Source: Chitinophaga solisilvae
GTDB lineage: Bacteria > Bacteroidota > Bacteroidia > Chitinophagales > Chitinophagaceae
Length of the DNA: 52,867 bases
Assembly: GCF_009928525.1 (NCBI RefSeq)
Contig: NZ_JAABOK010000019.1
Span: forward strand, 51,944 to 104,810
Reading direction: 5' to 3'
Shown in pieces: positions 9,341-18,576 of this stretch. The translations under genes were made by a program, and so were the position numbers. Position 1 is the first letter of the stretch; each line of letters begins with the position of its first letter. The notes under the pieces were generated by a model that saw only the letters and a list, made by a program, of their open reading frames with translations, made no database searches and had not been told where the DNA came from.

Positions 9341-9981
9341 AGTTTAGTTAACGTTCATGCACTTCCCCGCCTGCAATAGCATAACAGGGAAATCCCGGGT
9401 TTAGATAATAGTATATCATAGCTACGCCAGCGCTCTGCATCAGCGTGGGTAAACAATAAATAGTTTCAGTGGAAACAATCCTGAAGTCAACAAGTTCAGT
9501 AAATAAATGATCCCCCTTTTGGCAGTATACGCCAGCCAGCAGCGAAATAAAGTTCACTGTGTAAAAACATCCATTCTGTCAATAGTTTAATTCTCAAACA
9601 TTGGTCAGGCCTTACGATTAACAACAATGCATCCGGCTGTTTCCCCCTTTTGGCCGGCAATATAATATAATCCGGGAATATGCATCGTGCTTACTCCACT
9701 TTTATTTATTAACGTCCCTGTATTCACCAGCCCCCTATTATATCAGGTGTGTATTTTGTTAATCACTTGTGAAAAGTAAATATAAATGTGTTGTAACATG
9801 CAGTGGATGGCTATTCCGCCGGAGGTCAGTCATCCTTACATAAGTTTTTAAGCAGGTATAAATGTAATGTATATACGGAGTTGAGTGCGGAAATCCGGTT
9901 ATCGGTATCAACAAAAAAGGCATGTAAACACAACGTTTACATGCCTTTGGTTTATTATGAAAAATATTGCAGGATATTCAT
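9341..9981. other. Intergenic region between sigma factor and endonuclease gene
   Basis: About 640 bp. It holds the strong hairpin at 9913-9948 that ends the endonuclease transcript and presumably the promoter of the minus-strand sigma gene. A short minus-strand frame at 9348-9557 is not supported. The rest is AT-rich with no recognisable RNA gene. Confidence 0.55.
9913..9948 (-). terminator. Rho-independent terminator of the endonuclease gene
   Basis: A perfect 14-bp stem (9916-9929 with 9935-9948), with core GGCATGTAAAC and a 5-nt loop. Read on the minus strand it runs directly into a T-run. It sits 33 nt beyond the stop of the gene at 9982. Confidence 0.85.
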
Positions 9982-11328
9982 TTACTGGCCATACTTGAAA
10001 GTAACCCTGGCCGCGGTTTCTATATACCCGTTATCTTTAAAACAGGCCACATAGTAATTCCCGGCGGGCTTGTCTGCCGGCAGGGTCAGCGTCATGGTAC
10101 CGGCAGTAGCTCCGTTGGTATATTTCCAGGCATCTGCATATTGGGCCCCCGGTGTTTTGCCGCTCTGATAAATACCGATCCAGGCATTGGTGTTGGCAGA
10201 GCTGTTGGTAAAACTGATGCTTACCGTTTCTCCCTTTGCATACTGCTTTTTATTGGTGCTGATAGTGGCTGTAACCGTGGTTTTGAGAGAAAAAACCGTC
10301 ATCAGTGCTTTATGATCTGAAGGCCAGGTACCTACCGGTTCACTGAATTTATCCATGGTGTTTTCAGGCGTAAGCACGTGTCTTACAATAGAAGATTTAG
10401 GCCCGACGATATACCCATCTGTTACAGACAGGCCGGCATCCCTGGAGCTGAAGATATAGTCGATCCTGTCCCGCTCATCAGCTTTGGGCGCCCAGTCGCT
10501 TTGGTAAACCCAGGTGAACCCGGGATAATTTACCTCATCCGGATAAAGCAGCCGGTAGGTGTCATCGAAGCCGGCATTGGCCAGGCTTGTAGTCGTGGTC
10601 CAGGGCATGATTACACCATGATGGTCAAACATGTTGCGGGTGGCGCGGGTCCAGTCCAGGTGGGAGGGCTCATTGAAATCGCCGCCTAGTATAACAATCC
10701 TGCCGGAATCTATATCTTTCCGTGCTGCTGTAATAAATGCTGCGATCTCTTCATCCCTGGTAGATGCCATGTTCATGTTATGGATGCGGATACTATCTGT
10801 CACCGGTGCAGATAATTCGCTCCAGTTAACCGGATCATACCCCCTTGGATAATAACACGCATAATGGGTGTAGTCCAGATGCCCGGAGTAAACGGCCACC
10901 TCCCGGCCATCGATAACGGCTATCAGCCTGGTAAATGAACTGCCGTATACCTGTTCATACCTTTTGATGGGGTATTTGCTGATAACGGAAGTATTCCTTC
11001 CCGGGCCGCCGAAGTAAGTCAGGTTTCTGGCCCTTAACTTATTCTCCATATTAGTATGGAAGTTAGCGGCATCCTGTGTTTCGGAGAATGTGACGAAATC
11101 CGGCTCTCTGGCCGCTATTTCGTCGGCTACCAGGTCAAGTTTGCCGTCCATCCAGGTGTTGAGCTGCAATACTTTAAAAGTAGTAGTCCTGACATTATCC
11201 GCCTGCAGCTCTGTGTGTGCCGGCGCCGTTTTTTTTGAGGTGATTCCCGTGTCCAGAACTTTGGAACAGGCAGATACTGAAAAGGTTACCATAACAGGAA
11301 GGGCTGCACGCAGTAACAGTTGCTTCAT
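9982..11328 (-). CDS. Endonuclease/exonuclease/phosphatase-fold lipoprotein with Ig-like C-terminus
   Basis: The start at 11328 is preferred because it places a lipoprotein signal (FSVSAC, lipidated Cys 20) at the N-terminus. An in-frame ATG at 11373 would bury it. The catalytic domain shows the DNase I/sphingomyelinase fold signatures: LQLNTW, FSETQD (metal-binding Glu), YSGHLDY (His), GGDFNEP (Asp/Asn), DRIDYIF and the final SDH. The last 95 or so residues form a beta-rich domain (KKQYAKGETVSISF, AWIGIYQ, YYVACF), probably for binding or stalk function. The substrate could be nucleic acid, a phospholipid or another phosphoester, and motifs alone do not distinguish these. It is a single-gene unit with its own terminator. 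Confidence 0.85.
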   Translation of the reverse strand: MKQLLLRAALPVMVTFSVSACSKVLDTGITSKKTAPAHTELQADNVRTTTFKVLQLNTWMDGKLDLVADEIAAREPDFVTFSETQDAANFHTNMENKLRARNLTYFGGPGRNTSVISKYPIKRYEQVYGSSFTRLIAVIDGREVAVYSGHLDYTHYACYYPRGYDPVNWSELSAPVTDSIRIHNMNMASTRDEEIAAFITAARKDIDSGRIVILGGDFNEPSHLDWTRATRNMFDHHGVIMPWTTTTSLANAGFDDTYRLLYPDEVNYPGFTWVYQSDWAPKADERDRIDYIFSSRDAGLSVTDGYIVGPKSSIVRHVLTPENTMDKFSEPVGTWPSDHKALMTVFSLKTTVTATISTNKKQYAKGETVSISFTNSSANTNAWIGIYQSGKTPGAQYADAWKYTNGATAGTMTLTLPADKPAGNYYVACFKDNGYIETAARVTFKYGQ

Positions 11329-11533
11329 CGGGAAAAGGTGTTGGAAATGTGGGCTGTGCATAATGATTTTCAATTGAAAGGATGTTTTTGTTCACTGATA
11401 ATATCAGCATATAAGTTAATGAAAGATTTTAAAAGTTTCCTGTTCGTTTTTACACAGTGGAATTTAAACCGCAGAGAGTTCAACTAAATTTATTGAAGAG
11501 AGCATTTTTTAACCATTAAATCTAAGCTTCAAA

Positions 11534-14500
11534 ATGAGAAAAGTTTTACTCCTCGCAACAGCCATGTTGTGTAGTACCCTATCCTTTGCCCAGGATTACT
11601 GGAGGCCACATACAGATGCCGCCAGAATTACCACCGACAAAGCCGTTGCCAGGCTTGCAGCTCCTACTGAATTCAAATTGTTTGACCTGAATCTGACTCC
11701 CTTCACAAGCGAAGCATTCAAAACGGTTGGCAGAGCAATCACGCGTTCAACAATTATCTCCCTGCCCAATGCTGACGGAGAATTGGAACAGTTTGAAATT
11801 TCAGAGGCATCCAATTTTGATCCTGCCTTGCAGGCGCGTTTCCCGGAAATAAGGGCGTTTTCGGGAAAAGGCATTACCGATCAACATGCCACCTTAAAGT
11901 TGAGTGTTTCTCCGCAGGGGATACAAACAACGGTTTTCAGGGCCGGAAAAGCGAATGAGTTTATTGAACCTTATTCTGCTGACCACAAGGTGTATATGGT
12001 CTTCAAAAAACACCCGAAGACCTTACCCTGGAAATGTTCTACGCCTGAACATAAGATGGCTGCTGATATCAGCAAACAGTTGCCCGACGTTACTGCCAGG
12101 TCAACCGGCGATTTGAAAATACTGCGGCTGGCGCAGTCAGTAACAGCAGAGTACTCCAATTATTTCGGCGCTACCAGCGCATCACAGGTATCACTGGTAC
12201 TTGCCGCCGTGAATGCCACCCTTACCCGTTGTAATGGTATTTACGAAAGAGATCTGGCTATCCATCTGAATCTCGTTTCCGGCAACACCAATGTATTTTA
12301 TTACAATCCCTCCACCGATCCGTATTCTGCCGCCAGCTCCGGCGCAGGTGGTGCGTGGAACAGCGAGTTGCAGAACACGTTGAATTCTGTTATCGGCGCT
12401 GCCAACTATGATATAGGTCACCTCTTCGGCGCATCCGGCGGCGGCGGTAACGCAGGATGTATCGGTTGTATCTGTGTCGATAATTCAAAAGGAAGCGGAT
12501 TTACTTCCCCGGCAGATAATATTCCCCAGGGAGATAATTTCGATATCGATTATGTAGTACATGAAGTAGGCCACCAGCTGGGCGCCAACCATACTTTCTC
12601 CATGAGCAATGAAGGCACCGGCGTGAATGTGGAACCCGGATCCGGTATTACCATTATGGGTTATGCCGGTATTACCAGCCAGGATCTTGCCCCGCATTCC
12701 ATTGATATGTATCATGCTGCATCTATAGCACAGATCCAGGCTAATCTGGCTGGCAAAACCTGCCCGGTAACGATCAACATATCTGCCAATAACGCTACTC
12801 CGGTTGCCAATGCCGGCGGTAATTTTACTATCCCGATCAGTACACCGTTTGCGCTTACCGGCACTGCTACTGATGCCAATGCCAGCGATGTGCTGACATA
12901 CACCTGGGAGCAGAATGATAATGCCACTTCAGCACAGACCGGCTCCGCCAGCGTGGCCAGTGCTACCAAAGCATCTGGTCCTAACTGGATTTCATACGCA
13001 CCTGGCACTTCTCCTGTCAGATATTTCCCGAAACTGGCTACCATCCTTGCCGGTGGACTGATCTCCGGTCCGCTCCCCGGTGGCGATGCAGGCGCCAACA
13101 CTGAAGCGCTGAGTTCCGTTTCAAGAACATTGCGCTTCCGCTTCACAGTAAGAGATAATGCTCCCTTCAGTGCAGTAGCACCTGTAAGCGTAGGCCAGAC
13201 CAATTTCGCGGATATGACGGTAACTGTCAGCAATACATCCGGGCCTTTTGCAGTGACATCTCCCAACACCAATGTATCATGGGCAGGTAATTCTTCACAG
13301 AACATTACCTGGAATGTAGCCAACAGCACTACCGCGCCTGTCAGCTGCGCCAACGTGAAAATCTCCATTTCTACAGACGGTGGCACTACCTTCAGCACCC
13401 TGGTAGCCAGTACACCCAATGATGGCAGCGAAGCCGTAACCATTCCCAATACACCCACTACCACTGCCAGGATAAAGGTAGAAGCTGTAGGAAACATCTT
13501 CTTTGATATTTCCAATACCAACTTCACCATTACCTCCGGTTCCGGTTGTGCTGCTCCGGGTGGCTTAACAGCATCTGCTATCACCACCACTACTGCTACC
13601 ATAGGCTGGACAGCTGCCAGCGGCGCTGTATCCTATGATGTGGATTATAAAGCCACTTCTTCTTCAGCATGGATCAACGTTGCTACTGCAACTACCGCTA
13701 CGTCTGCGAACCTCACCGGCCTTACAACAGGAACTGTTTACGATTACAGGGTTAGAACCAATTGCGCCAGCGGCAGCAGCTCTTATTCCGCTGCGCAGTT
13801 TACAACTACCTCAACAGGCACCTGTAACGCACCAGCCGGCTTAAACAGTACAGGCGTAACTGCCAGCGGCGCCTCCGTTAGCTGGGGGGCTGTAAGCGGC
13901 GCCGTATCATACGACGTGGATTATAAAACCAATGCTTCCGGTACATGGACCAGTGCCGCCACCGGCACTACTGCCACCTCCGTTAATTTAAGCGGCCTGA
14001 CATCAGCCACTTTATATGACTGGAGAGTAAGAACCAACTGCTCCGGCGGAAACAGCACCTATGCTACCGCACAATTCACTACCCTGACTTCTTCCGGTTG
14101 CGCCAACACCCTGGATAATGCTACCAATGGCACTACCGCCGGCGCCGCCACCATTCCGTTTAATACAGATGTTACCGGTCTTATCAACCCAAGCGGCGAC
14201 GTAGATCACTATAAGTTTGTGATCACTACCCGTGGCACTATTACCATCACGCTGGGTACATTGCCTGGCGATTATGACCTGAAACTGCTGAACAGCGCAG
14301 GATCACAGGTTGCCATTTCGCAGGCCGCCGGTACCAGCAATGAAACCATCAGCAGAACCGTTGCTCCGGGTACCTATTATGCACAGGTATATGGTTACAG
14401 CGGCGCCAGCAGCGCTACTACCTGCTACACACTGCGTGTACAGCTAGGTACAGCCACCCGTGGCAATGATATCGCAGAAGAAAATGAAGAGAAATTTGCA

Positions 14501-14746
14501 GAAAAAGGAGAGAAAGTAGAAGTATTCCCGAACCCTGTTAACAACATCATGAACCTTAACCTGACAGGATTCAAAGGAAAAGCAGATGTAAGGCTGTTTG
14601 ATACCAAAGGCCACCTGGTATTATTCCGCGAGGTGAGCATGGCTAACTCACAACTGGACATTTCTGCATTGCCTGCAGGTATTTATATTATGCGGGTGAA
14701 GAATGGCGTGCGAGAAGTATATGTGAAGAAGATCATTAAGCAATAA
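11534..14746 (+). CDS. Secreted reprolysin-like zinc metalloprotease with FN3, PPC and T9SS sorting domains
   Basis: This 1,070-residue protein has a signal peptide (LCSTLSFAQ). A pro-region is followed by a metalloprotease domain with HEVGHQLGANH near residue 343, the HExxHxxGxxH zinc site, and IMGYAG as the Met-turn. Beta-rich domains follow, then two fibronectin type III repeats (about 672-757 and 766-852, each with SYDVDYK). A pre-peptidase C-terminal domain comes next (about 858-975, DVDHYKFVI and YYAQVYGY). A type A T9SS sorting domain ends the protein (EVFPNPVNNIMNL, LPAGIYIMRV, KKIIK). It should be exported by T9SS and either anchored or released. A proteolytic role on extracellular protein is inferred. 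It is a monocistronic gene with its own terminator. Confidence 0.95.
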   Translation: MRKVLLLATAMLCSTLSFAQDYWRPHTDAARITTDKAVARLAAPTEFKLFDLNLTPFTSEAFKTVGRAITRSTIISLPNADGELEQFEISEASNFDPALQARFPEIRAFSGKGITDQHATLKLSVSPQGIQTTVFRAGKANEFIEPYSADHKVYMVFKKHPKTLPWKCSTPEHKMAADISKQLPDVTARSTGDLKILRLAQSVTAEYSNYFGATSASQVSLVLAAVNATLTRCNGIYERDLAIHLNLVSGNTNVFYYNPSTDPYSAASSGAGGAWNSELQNTLNSVIGAANYDIGHLFGASGGGGNAGCIGCICVDNSKGSGFTSPADNIPQGDNFDIDYVVHEVGHQLGANHTFSMSNEGTGVNVEPGSGITIMGYAGITSQDLAPHSIDMYHAASIAQIQANLAGKTCPVTINISANNATPVANAGGNFTIPISTPFALTGTATDANASDVLTYTWEQNDNATSAQTGSASVASATKASGPNWISYAPGTSPVRYFPKLATILAGGLISGPLPGGDAGANTEALSSVSRTLRFRFTVRDNAPFSAVAPVSVGQTNFADMTVTVSNTSGPFAVTSPNTNVSWAGNSSQNITWNVANSTTAPVSCANVKISISTDGGTTFSTLVASTPNDGSEAVTIPNTPTTTARIKVEAVGNIFFDISNTNFTITSGSGCAAPGGLTASAITTTTATIGWTAASGAVSYDVDYKATSSSAWINVATATTATSANLTGLTTGTVYDYRVRTNCASGSSSYSAAQFTTTSTGTCNAPAGLNSTGVTASGASVSWGAVSGAVSYDVDYKTNASGTWTSAATGTTATSVNLSGLTSATLYDWRVRTNCSGGNSTYATAQFTTLTSSGCANTLDNATNGTTAGAATIPFNTDVTGLINPSGDVDHYKFVITTRGTITITLGTLPGDYDLKLLNSAGSQVAISQAAGTSNETISRTVAPGTYYAQVYGYSGASSATTCYTLRVQLGTATRGNDIAEENEEKFAEKGEKVEVFPNPVNNIMNLNLTGFKGKADVRLFDTKGHLVLFREVSMANSQLDISALPAGIYIMRVKNGVREVYVKKIIKQ

Positions 14747-14772
14747 GGACAAAGAGAGAAGCCGATACAGTA

Positions 14773-14804
14773 AAGCCAGTGCCTTCCGGGGCGCTGGCTT
14801 TTTA
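14773..14804 (+). terminator. Rho-independent terminator after the metalloprotease gene
   Basis: An 11-bp stem AAGCCAGTGCC/GGCGCTGGCTT with one G-T pair and a 6-nt loop, followed by a run of T. It lies 27 nt after the stop codon. Confidence 0.85.
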
Positions 14805-14880
14805 TTTGAAGACCGGCTGCCTGTAACTGGCCCATTCCCTTTTGTATAATCTGGCCCATATATCTCATCCACAGGTAGCC

Positions 14881-14888
14881 TACTTTTG
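14881..14888 (+). promoter_or_regulatory. Bacteroidota -7-like promoter motif (TAnnTTTG)
   Basis: TACTTTTG matches the TAnnTTTG -7 consensus and lies 35 nt before the ATG of the thioredoxin-like gene, directly downstream of a terminator. No good TTTG element was found at the usual -33 spacing, so the call is tentative. Confidence 0.4.
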
Positions 14889-14922
14889 AGTCGCAATCAT
14901 GCAATAACAAAACCTTCAAATC

Positions 14923-15153
14923 ATGGCAAAAGCAGTTTTTTATCATGCAGGATGTCCGGTATGCGTCAGCGCAGAGCAGGATCTCTTAACCCTGATCCCT
15001 GAAAGGGAAGTGGATGTTGTTCACCTGGGCAGTGACAGATCAAAGATTGAAACAGCGGAGAAAGCGGGCGTCAGATCTGTACCGGCCCTGGTTTTACCCA
15101 ATGGTAATGTATTACACATTAACTTTGGGGCGTCCATTGCTGACCTGAAGTAA
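14923..15153 (+). CDS. Small thioredoxin/glutaredoxin-like protein (CPVC)
   Basis: This 76-residue protein has a thioredoxin-type opening (AKAVFYHAGCPVCVSAEQD), a CxxC redox pair at residues 11-14 and the cis-Pro segment VRSVPALVLPNG. The length fits a minimal glutaredoxin or NrdH-like fold. It has no signal peptide and is probably cytoplasmic. It may reduce disulfides or carry electrons for a reductase. Neighbours give no specific partner. The genes that follow (AAA ATPase, YggS) begin 65 nt downstream after a weak hairpin. Confidence 0.8.
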   Translation: MAKAVFYHAGCPVCVSAEQDLLTLIPEREVDVVHLGSDRSKIETAEKAGVRSVPALVLPNGNVLHINFGASIADLK

Positions 15154-15157
15154 AATA

Positions 15158-15195
15158 TACACCTGGTGGCAGCAGCTCATCAGGTGTAATTATTC
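15158..15195 (+). terminator. Weak hairpin after the thioredoxin-like gene
   Basis: TACACCTG pairs with CAGGTGTA across a 15-nt loop, followed by an AT-rich tract and TTTTT near 15200. The stem is short, so termination may be partial. Confidence 0.35.
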
Positions 15196-15218
15196 ATCTT
15201 TTTAAACCAGCCAACTGC

Positions 15219-15941
15219 ATGACTGTTTATGATCTGATTATTAAGGATAAGGAACCTGTTCTGCTGGAACATGTTTTCCTGCACGAAGACAACCGCCGGT
15301 CCATAGAACTGCTGATAAAAGAACACTATTACGTGGAAGCGCTACAGCAGTATGGCTTGCCGGTCAACAATAAAGTACTGCTGCACGGCAGCTCCGGATG
15401 CGGTAAAACCACCACAGCCAAAGCCATTGCCCATGCCCTGGGGAAGCCCCTGTTTATTCTGAATCTCAGCAATATCATCTGTGCGCGTATCGGCGAAACT
15501 TCCCAGAACATAAAATCCGTATTTGATAAAGCCGGCCGGGATAACGCGGTATTGTTCCTCGATGAATTTGACCAGATAGGCAAAGCCCGTGAAAGCGATG
15601 ACAGAGATGTGGGTGAAATGAGACGGCTGGTGAATACACTGATTCAGCTGATCGACTATTACCCGGAAAAGTCCCTGCTCATCTGCGCTACCAATCACGC
15701 GCACATCATCGACAAAGCACTGCTGCGCCGCTTTCAGCTGAACATACCGTTTGAAATGCCCGGAGCAGCAGAACTCAATAATTATTATGATACCCTGCTG
15801 GCCCGCTTTCCGGAGCATATGCGGCACATCCGGCGGAAGATGGATATTTCCTTCGCAGAAGCCAAAGATGATGTTTATACCCAGGTAAAGGCTGCATTGA
15901 TAGCGCATCTGGAAGCGACCGCACAAAACACCACTATATGA
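15219..15941 (+). CDS. AAA-family ATPase
   Basis: This 240-residue protein is a single AAA module. Walker A is GSSGCGKTT (57-65), Walker B is VLFLDEFD (111-118), sensor 1 lies around ATNH (157-160) and the arginine finger is LRRF (169-172). A short N-terminal segment may bind substrate. Small stand-alone AAA ATPases of this kind often remodel protein complexes, but the target is not evident. The stop overlaps the start of the YggS gene by four bases (ATGA), a strong sign of translational coupling. Confidence 0.9.
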   Translation: MTVYDLIIKDKEPVLLEHVFLHEDNRRSIELLIKEHYYVEALQQYGLPVNNKVLLHGSSGCGKTTTAKAIAHALGKPLFILNLSNIICARIGETSQNIKSVFDKAGRDNAVLFLDEFDQIGKARESDDRDVGEMRRLVNTLIQLIDYYPEKSLLICATNHAHIIDKALLRRFQLNIPFEMPGAAELNNYYDTLLARFPEHMRHIRRKMDISFAEAKDDVYTQVKAALIAHLEATAQNTTI

Positions 15942-16678
15942 GTGACGATGTGTTAAATAATATCAGAAAGATTAAAAGCAGGATAGAACAGGCATGTATC
16001 AGGAGCCACCGGAGCACAGACAGTGTAAAGCTGCTGCTGGCCACCAAAACCGTACCTGCTGAACGTATCAGCGTGGCCCTGCAGGCAGGCCATACGCTGA
16101 TCGCCGAAAACAAAATACAGGAGCTGAAGGAGAAGTATGATGCATTAAAAGAGATACCTCACGAAAATCATTTCATCGGCCACCTGCAAACCAACAAAAT
16201 CAGGGAACTGTTAAAATATAACGTCACCTGCCTGCAGTCGCTGGACCGGCGCGACCTGGCGGAAAAGCTCCATCAGCGACTGCTGACCGGAAACCAACAG
16301 CTGGATGTACTGATACAGGTGAACACCTCCGGGGAGGAAAGCAAATTCGGCGTCCTTCCGGAAGAAACGTTGCAGCTCGTGGAACAGGTATCGCAGCTGA
16401 CTACCCTGAAAATAAAAGGACTGATGACCATCGGGCTGCTGAGTACCGATACAGGGAAAGTACGCCACTGCTTCCGGTTACTCAGCTCCCTGCGGCAACA
16501 GGTGATCGCCGCCGGGATCCCGGATGTGGATATGAAGGAGTTGTCTATGGGTATGAGCGGCGACCTGGAAATCGCCGTCGAAGAAGGCGCTACCATCGTG
16601 CGGGTAGGCACCGCCGTTTTCGGGCAACGGCCTACGCCCGACAGCTACTACTGGAACGAATCCGCGACCGTAAGCTAA
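15938..16678 (+). CDS. yggS: YggS/PROSC family PLP-binding protein
   Basis: This 246-residue protein is a one-domain TIM-barrel PLP protein. Lys 37 in LLLATKTVP matches the PLP-bearing lysine. HFIGHLQTNK, LIQVNTSGEESKFG, LSMGMSGD and VRVGTAVFG are family signatures. Members buffer pyridoxal phosphate and affect amino-acid homeostasis, without a clear catalytic reaction. The start codon overlaps the AAA ATPase stop, so the pair is co-translated, an unusual partner for yggS. Confidence 0.93.
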   Translation: MSDDVLNNIRKIKSRIEQACIRSHRSTDSVKLLLATKTVPAERISVALQAGHTLIAENKIQELKEKYDALKEIPHENHFIGHLQTNKIRELLKYNVTCLQSLDRRDLAEKLHQRLLTGNQQLDVLIQVNTSGEESKFGVLPEETLQLVEQVSQLTTLKIKGLMTIGLLSTDTGKVRHCFRLLSSLRQQVIAAGIPDVDMKELSMGMSGDLEIAVEEGATIVRVGTAVFGQRPTPDSYYWNESATVS

Positions 16679-16707
16679 CTACCGACCTAAACGCTAAATC
16701 ATAAGAA

Positions 16708-17154
16708 ATGGTACAAATTGTAAAAGCAGGCATGGAACATCTCGACGAGTTCGCAGCATTATTCAACAGCTACCGGATTTTTTACCGCCAGCCTTCAGAC
16801 CTGGAACGAAGCCGCGAATTCCTGCGGGAAAGAATTGCCAACGGAGAATCTGATACTTTCCTGGCCCTGGTAGATGGCAAAGCCGCCGGATTTGCACAGC
16901 TCTACCCGCTGTTTCACTACAAAAAACTGCAACGCCAGTGGCTACTGAGCGACCTGTTTGTAGACCCCGCCTACCGCGGCCGCGGCCTCTCCGTCATGAT
17001 CATAGACAGATGTAAAGCCTTCTGCGATGAAACCGATGCCTGCGGACTCCTGCTGGAAACTGAAAAAACAAATGCCATCGGCAACCAACTATACCCCAGA
17101 ACCGGCTTTGAGATAGACCAGGACCATAATTACTACAACTGGTGGAAGGCTTAA
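16708..17154 (+). CDS. GNAT family N-acetyltransferase
   Basis: This 148-residue product has the GNAT core. LLSDLFVDPAYRGRGLS holds the acetyl-CoA pyrophosphate loop (R/QxxGxG/A type). LLLETEKTNAIGNQLYPRTG is the motif B helix and the substrate-side Tyr region. The acceptor is unknown. It lies 29 nt after yggS on the same strand and may belong to the same transcript. The stop codon touches the first arm of a long hairpin element. Confidence 0.9.
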   Translation: MVQIVKAGMEHLDEFAALFNSYRIFYRQPSDLERSREFLRERIANGESDTFLALVDGKAAGFAQLYPLFHYKKLQRQWLLSDLFVDPAYRGRGLSVMIIDRCKAFCDETDACGLLLETEKTNAIGNQLYPRTGFEIDQDHNYYNWWKA

Positions 17155-17300
17155 AAAGTAATTACGAATTACGAATTACAAATTACGAATGATGAATGGC
17201 GAGTGAGGAGCGAAGATTAAAGCGAAAAGATAATTCTTTATCTGCTTTAATCTTCGCTCCTCACTCGCCATTCATCATTCGTAATTCGTAATTACTTTTT
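17153..17300. repeat. Long hairpin element with AATTRCG heptamer arms (copy 1)
   Basis: Left arm 17153-17223 and right arm 17244-17300 are complementary, except that the left arm carries an extra 14 nt (two heptamers). The loop is about 20 nt. The outer part is tandem AATTACG-type heptamers. The inner core contains GGCGAGTGAGGAGCGAAG and GATTAAAGC. The element begins inside the stop codon of the upstream gene. It probably folds into a very stable RNA hairpin and may stop or protect transcripts. Confidence 0.9.
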
Positions 17301-17373
17301 ATTATATTTATGGCACGCTAAATCGTTTCCGTTTTTCTTTTTACGTCACATCATTTAATTAAAAAAAGGTAGT

Positions 17374-17868
17374 ATGAAAAAATTTTTCTTCGTCACGTTC
17401 GTGAGTGCTGTTTGTTTTCTGCAACGGGGATCCGCACAGGAACTGAAATCCGAATTCCTGCTTGACCTGGAGATAGATCTGAATCCGGCACAGCAGGTAG
17501 GTCAGGTACTGAAGGGTACACGAACCATTTATCCTTTCAAGGGAGGTGCTGTAAAAGGGGATAAGGTAAATGGTAAAATACTGGAATCCGGCGCAGACTG
17601 GGGCCTGGTGCTGGACTCCAATACCTTTAAGATAGATGTACGCGCCACCGTTAAAACAGATGATGATGCGCTTATCTACGTTACCTATTCCGGATTTAAA
17701 CACTCAAATGGCAAAAGTGCTGCTCCCGCTGATGATTACTTCAGAACAGCTGTTTCCTTTGAAACCAATGCACCCAAATACGCCTGGCTGAATCATACCG
17801 TGGCAGTAGGAGTAGGCCGCCTCCCCGGCCCTGGTAAAGTTGCGTACCGGATTTATGCCATTAAGTAA
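17374..17868 (+). CDS. Secreted DUF3237 family protein
   Basis: This 164-residue protein has a signal peptide (MKKFFFVTFVSAVCFL, cleavage near GSAQ). The mature part shows the DUF3237 pattern: LDLEIDLNPAQQVG, GTRTIYPFKGGAVKG, GKILESGADWG, IDVRATVKTDDDALIYVTY. The fold is a small beta barrel of unknown function. The repeat hairpin and 73 nt of spacer separate it from the upstream gene, so it is probably transcribed alone. Confidence 0.85.
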   Translation: MKKFFFVTFVSAVCFLQRGSAQELKSEFLLDLEIDLNPAQQVGQVLKGTRTIYPFKGGAVKGDKVNGKILESGADWGLVLDSNTFKIDVRATVKTDDDALIYVTYSGFKHSNGKSAAPADDYFRTAVSFETNAPKYAWLNHTVAVGVGRLPGPGKVAYRIYAIK

Positions 17869-18124
17869 AAAGCTGTCAGCAGCAATAACCTGTACCTGAA
17901 ATAATAGTGTTTCCGAAAGCCTGGATCCGTTATTCCATCATTACCTTTCCCTCTCTTTTGTGGTTTAATATAGCATTGGCTGTATAACGCGGTTGTTCTC
18001 CTTGATTACCGTGAAAAACAGGTAGAAGCTCATCCCGGTAATCCAGGAAGCTCCATCTGGTAAATTAAATTTAAAAATCCCGTTTTGATGTGTACTTTCA
18101 GGCTTAAATAGCTTAACGGTCAGC

Positions 18125-18565
18125 ATGAAGGCAGGAACATTTATACGCAGCACCTCATTACTGGATGATACCTTTTTTGAAAAAAGTATACTCTTCATCG
18201 CATCGTACAATGAACAGGGAGCGCTGGGATTTGTCATTAACCGGGAGTTTCTCCGTAAATTCAACGAGCTGGAAGAGTTCAGACACAGTGTGCCGTTTAC
18301 GCTCTATGATGGTGGGCCTGTAGATAAGGAGCATCTTTATTTCGTTCACCGGCGGCCGGATCTGATACCTGATGGCGAACTGATAACGGACAATATTTAC
18401 CTGGGAGGCGACTTTAAAGCAGCGGTGATGCATATGAATAACCACACCCTGTCAGCAAACGACATGAGAATATTTATCGGATATTGCGGCTGGGATTCGC
18501 AGGAGCTGGAAGCAGAAATAGCAGAAGGCAGCTGGACCATACTGGATGAAGGCCGGCTGTTCTAA
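18125..18565 (+). CDS. yqgE: YqgE/AlgH family protein
   Basis: This 146-residue protein matches the DUF179 family: GTFIRSTSLLDDTFFEKSI, GALGFVINREF, YDGGPVDKEHLYFVHRRPD, IYLGGDF, FIGYCGWDSQELEAEI and GSWTI. The family has no settled biochemical role, and AlgH was linked to transcription of alginate genes in Pseudomonas. It is somewhat shorter than the usual 180 or so residues. It converges on the response-regulator gene with 11 bp between the stops. Confidence 0.92.
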   Translation: MKAGTFIRSTSLLDDTFFEKSILFIASYNEQGALGFVINREFLRKFNELEEFRHSVPFTLYDGGPVDKEHLYFVHRRPDLIPDGELITDNIYLGGDFKAAVMHMNNHTLSANDMRIFIGYCGWDSQELEAEIAEGSWTILDEGRLF

Positions 18566-18573
18566 CAGGCCGG
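18553..18573. terminator. Hairpin at the convergent yqgE/response-regulator ends
   Basis: CCGGCTGTT can pair with AACAGGCCGG, with one bulged base. The hairpin overlaps the yqgE stop and sits between two convergent genes. There is no T-tail, so this is tentative. Confidence 0.35.
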
Positions 18574-18576
18574 GCA

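Noticed and set aside
9348..9557. A 69-codon minus-strand frame directly upstream of the sigma factor.
   Set aside because: It has no coding character, and it would leave no room for the sigma-gene promoter.
12712..13602. A 296-codon minus-strand frame inside the metalloprotease gene.
   Set aside because: It is antisense to well-defined domains and has a low-complexity Val/Ala/Leu composition without any motif.
15342..15926. A 194-codon minus-strand frame opposite the AAA ATPase.
   Set aside because: The sense frame carries Walker A and B motifs and an overlapping operon partner. The antisense product has no recognisable feature.
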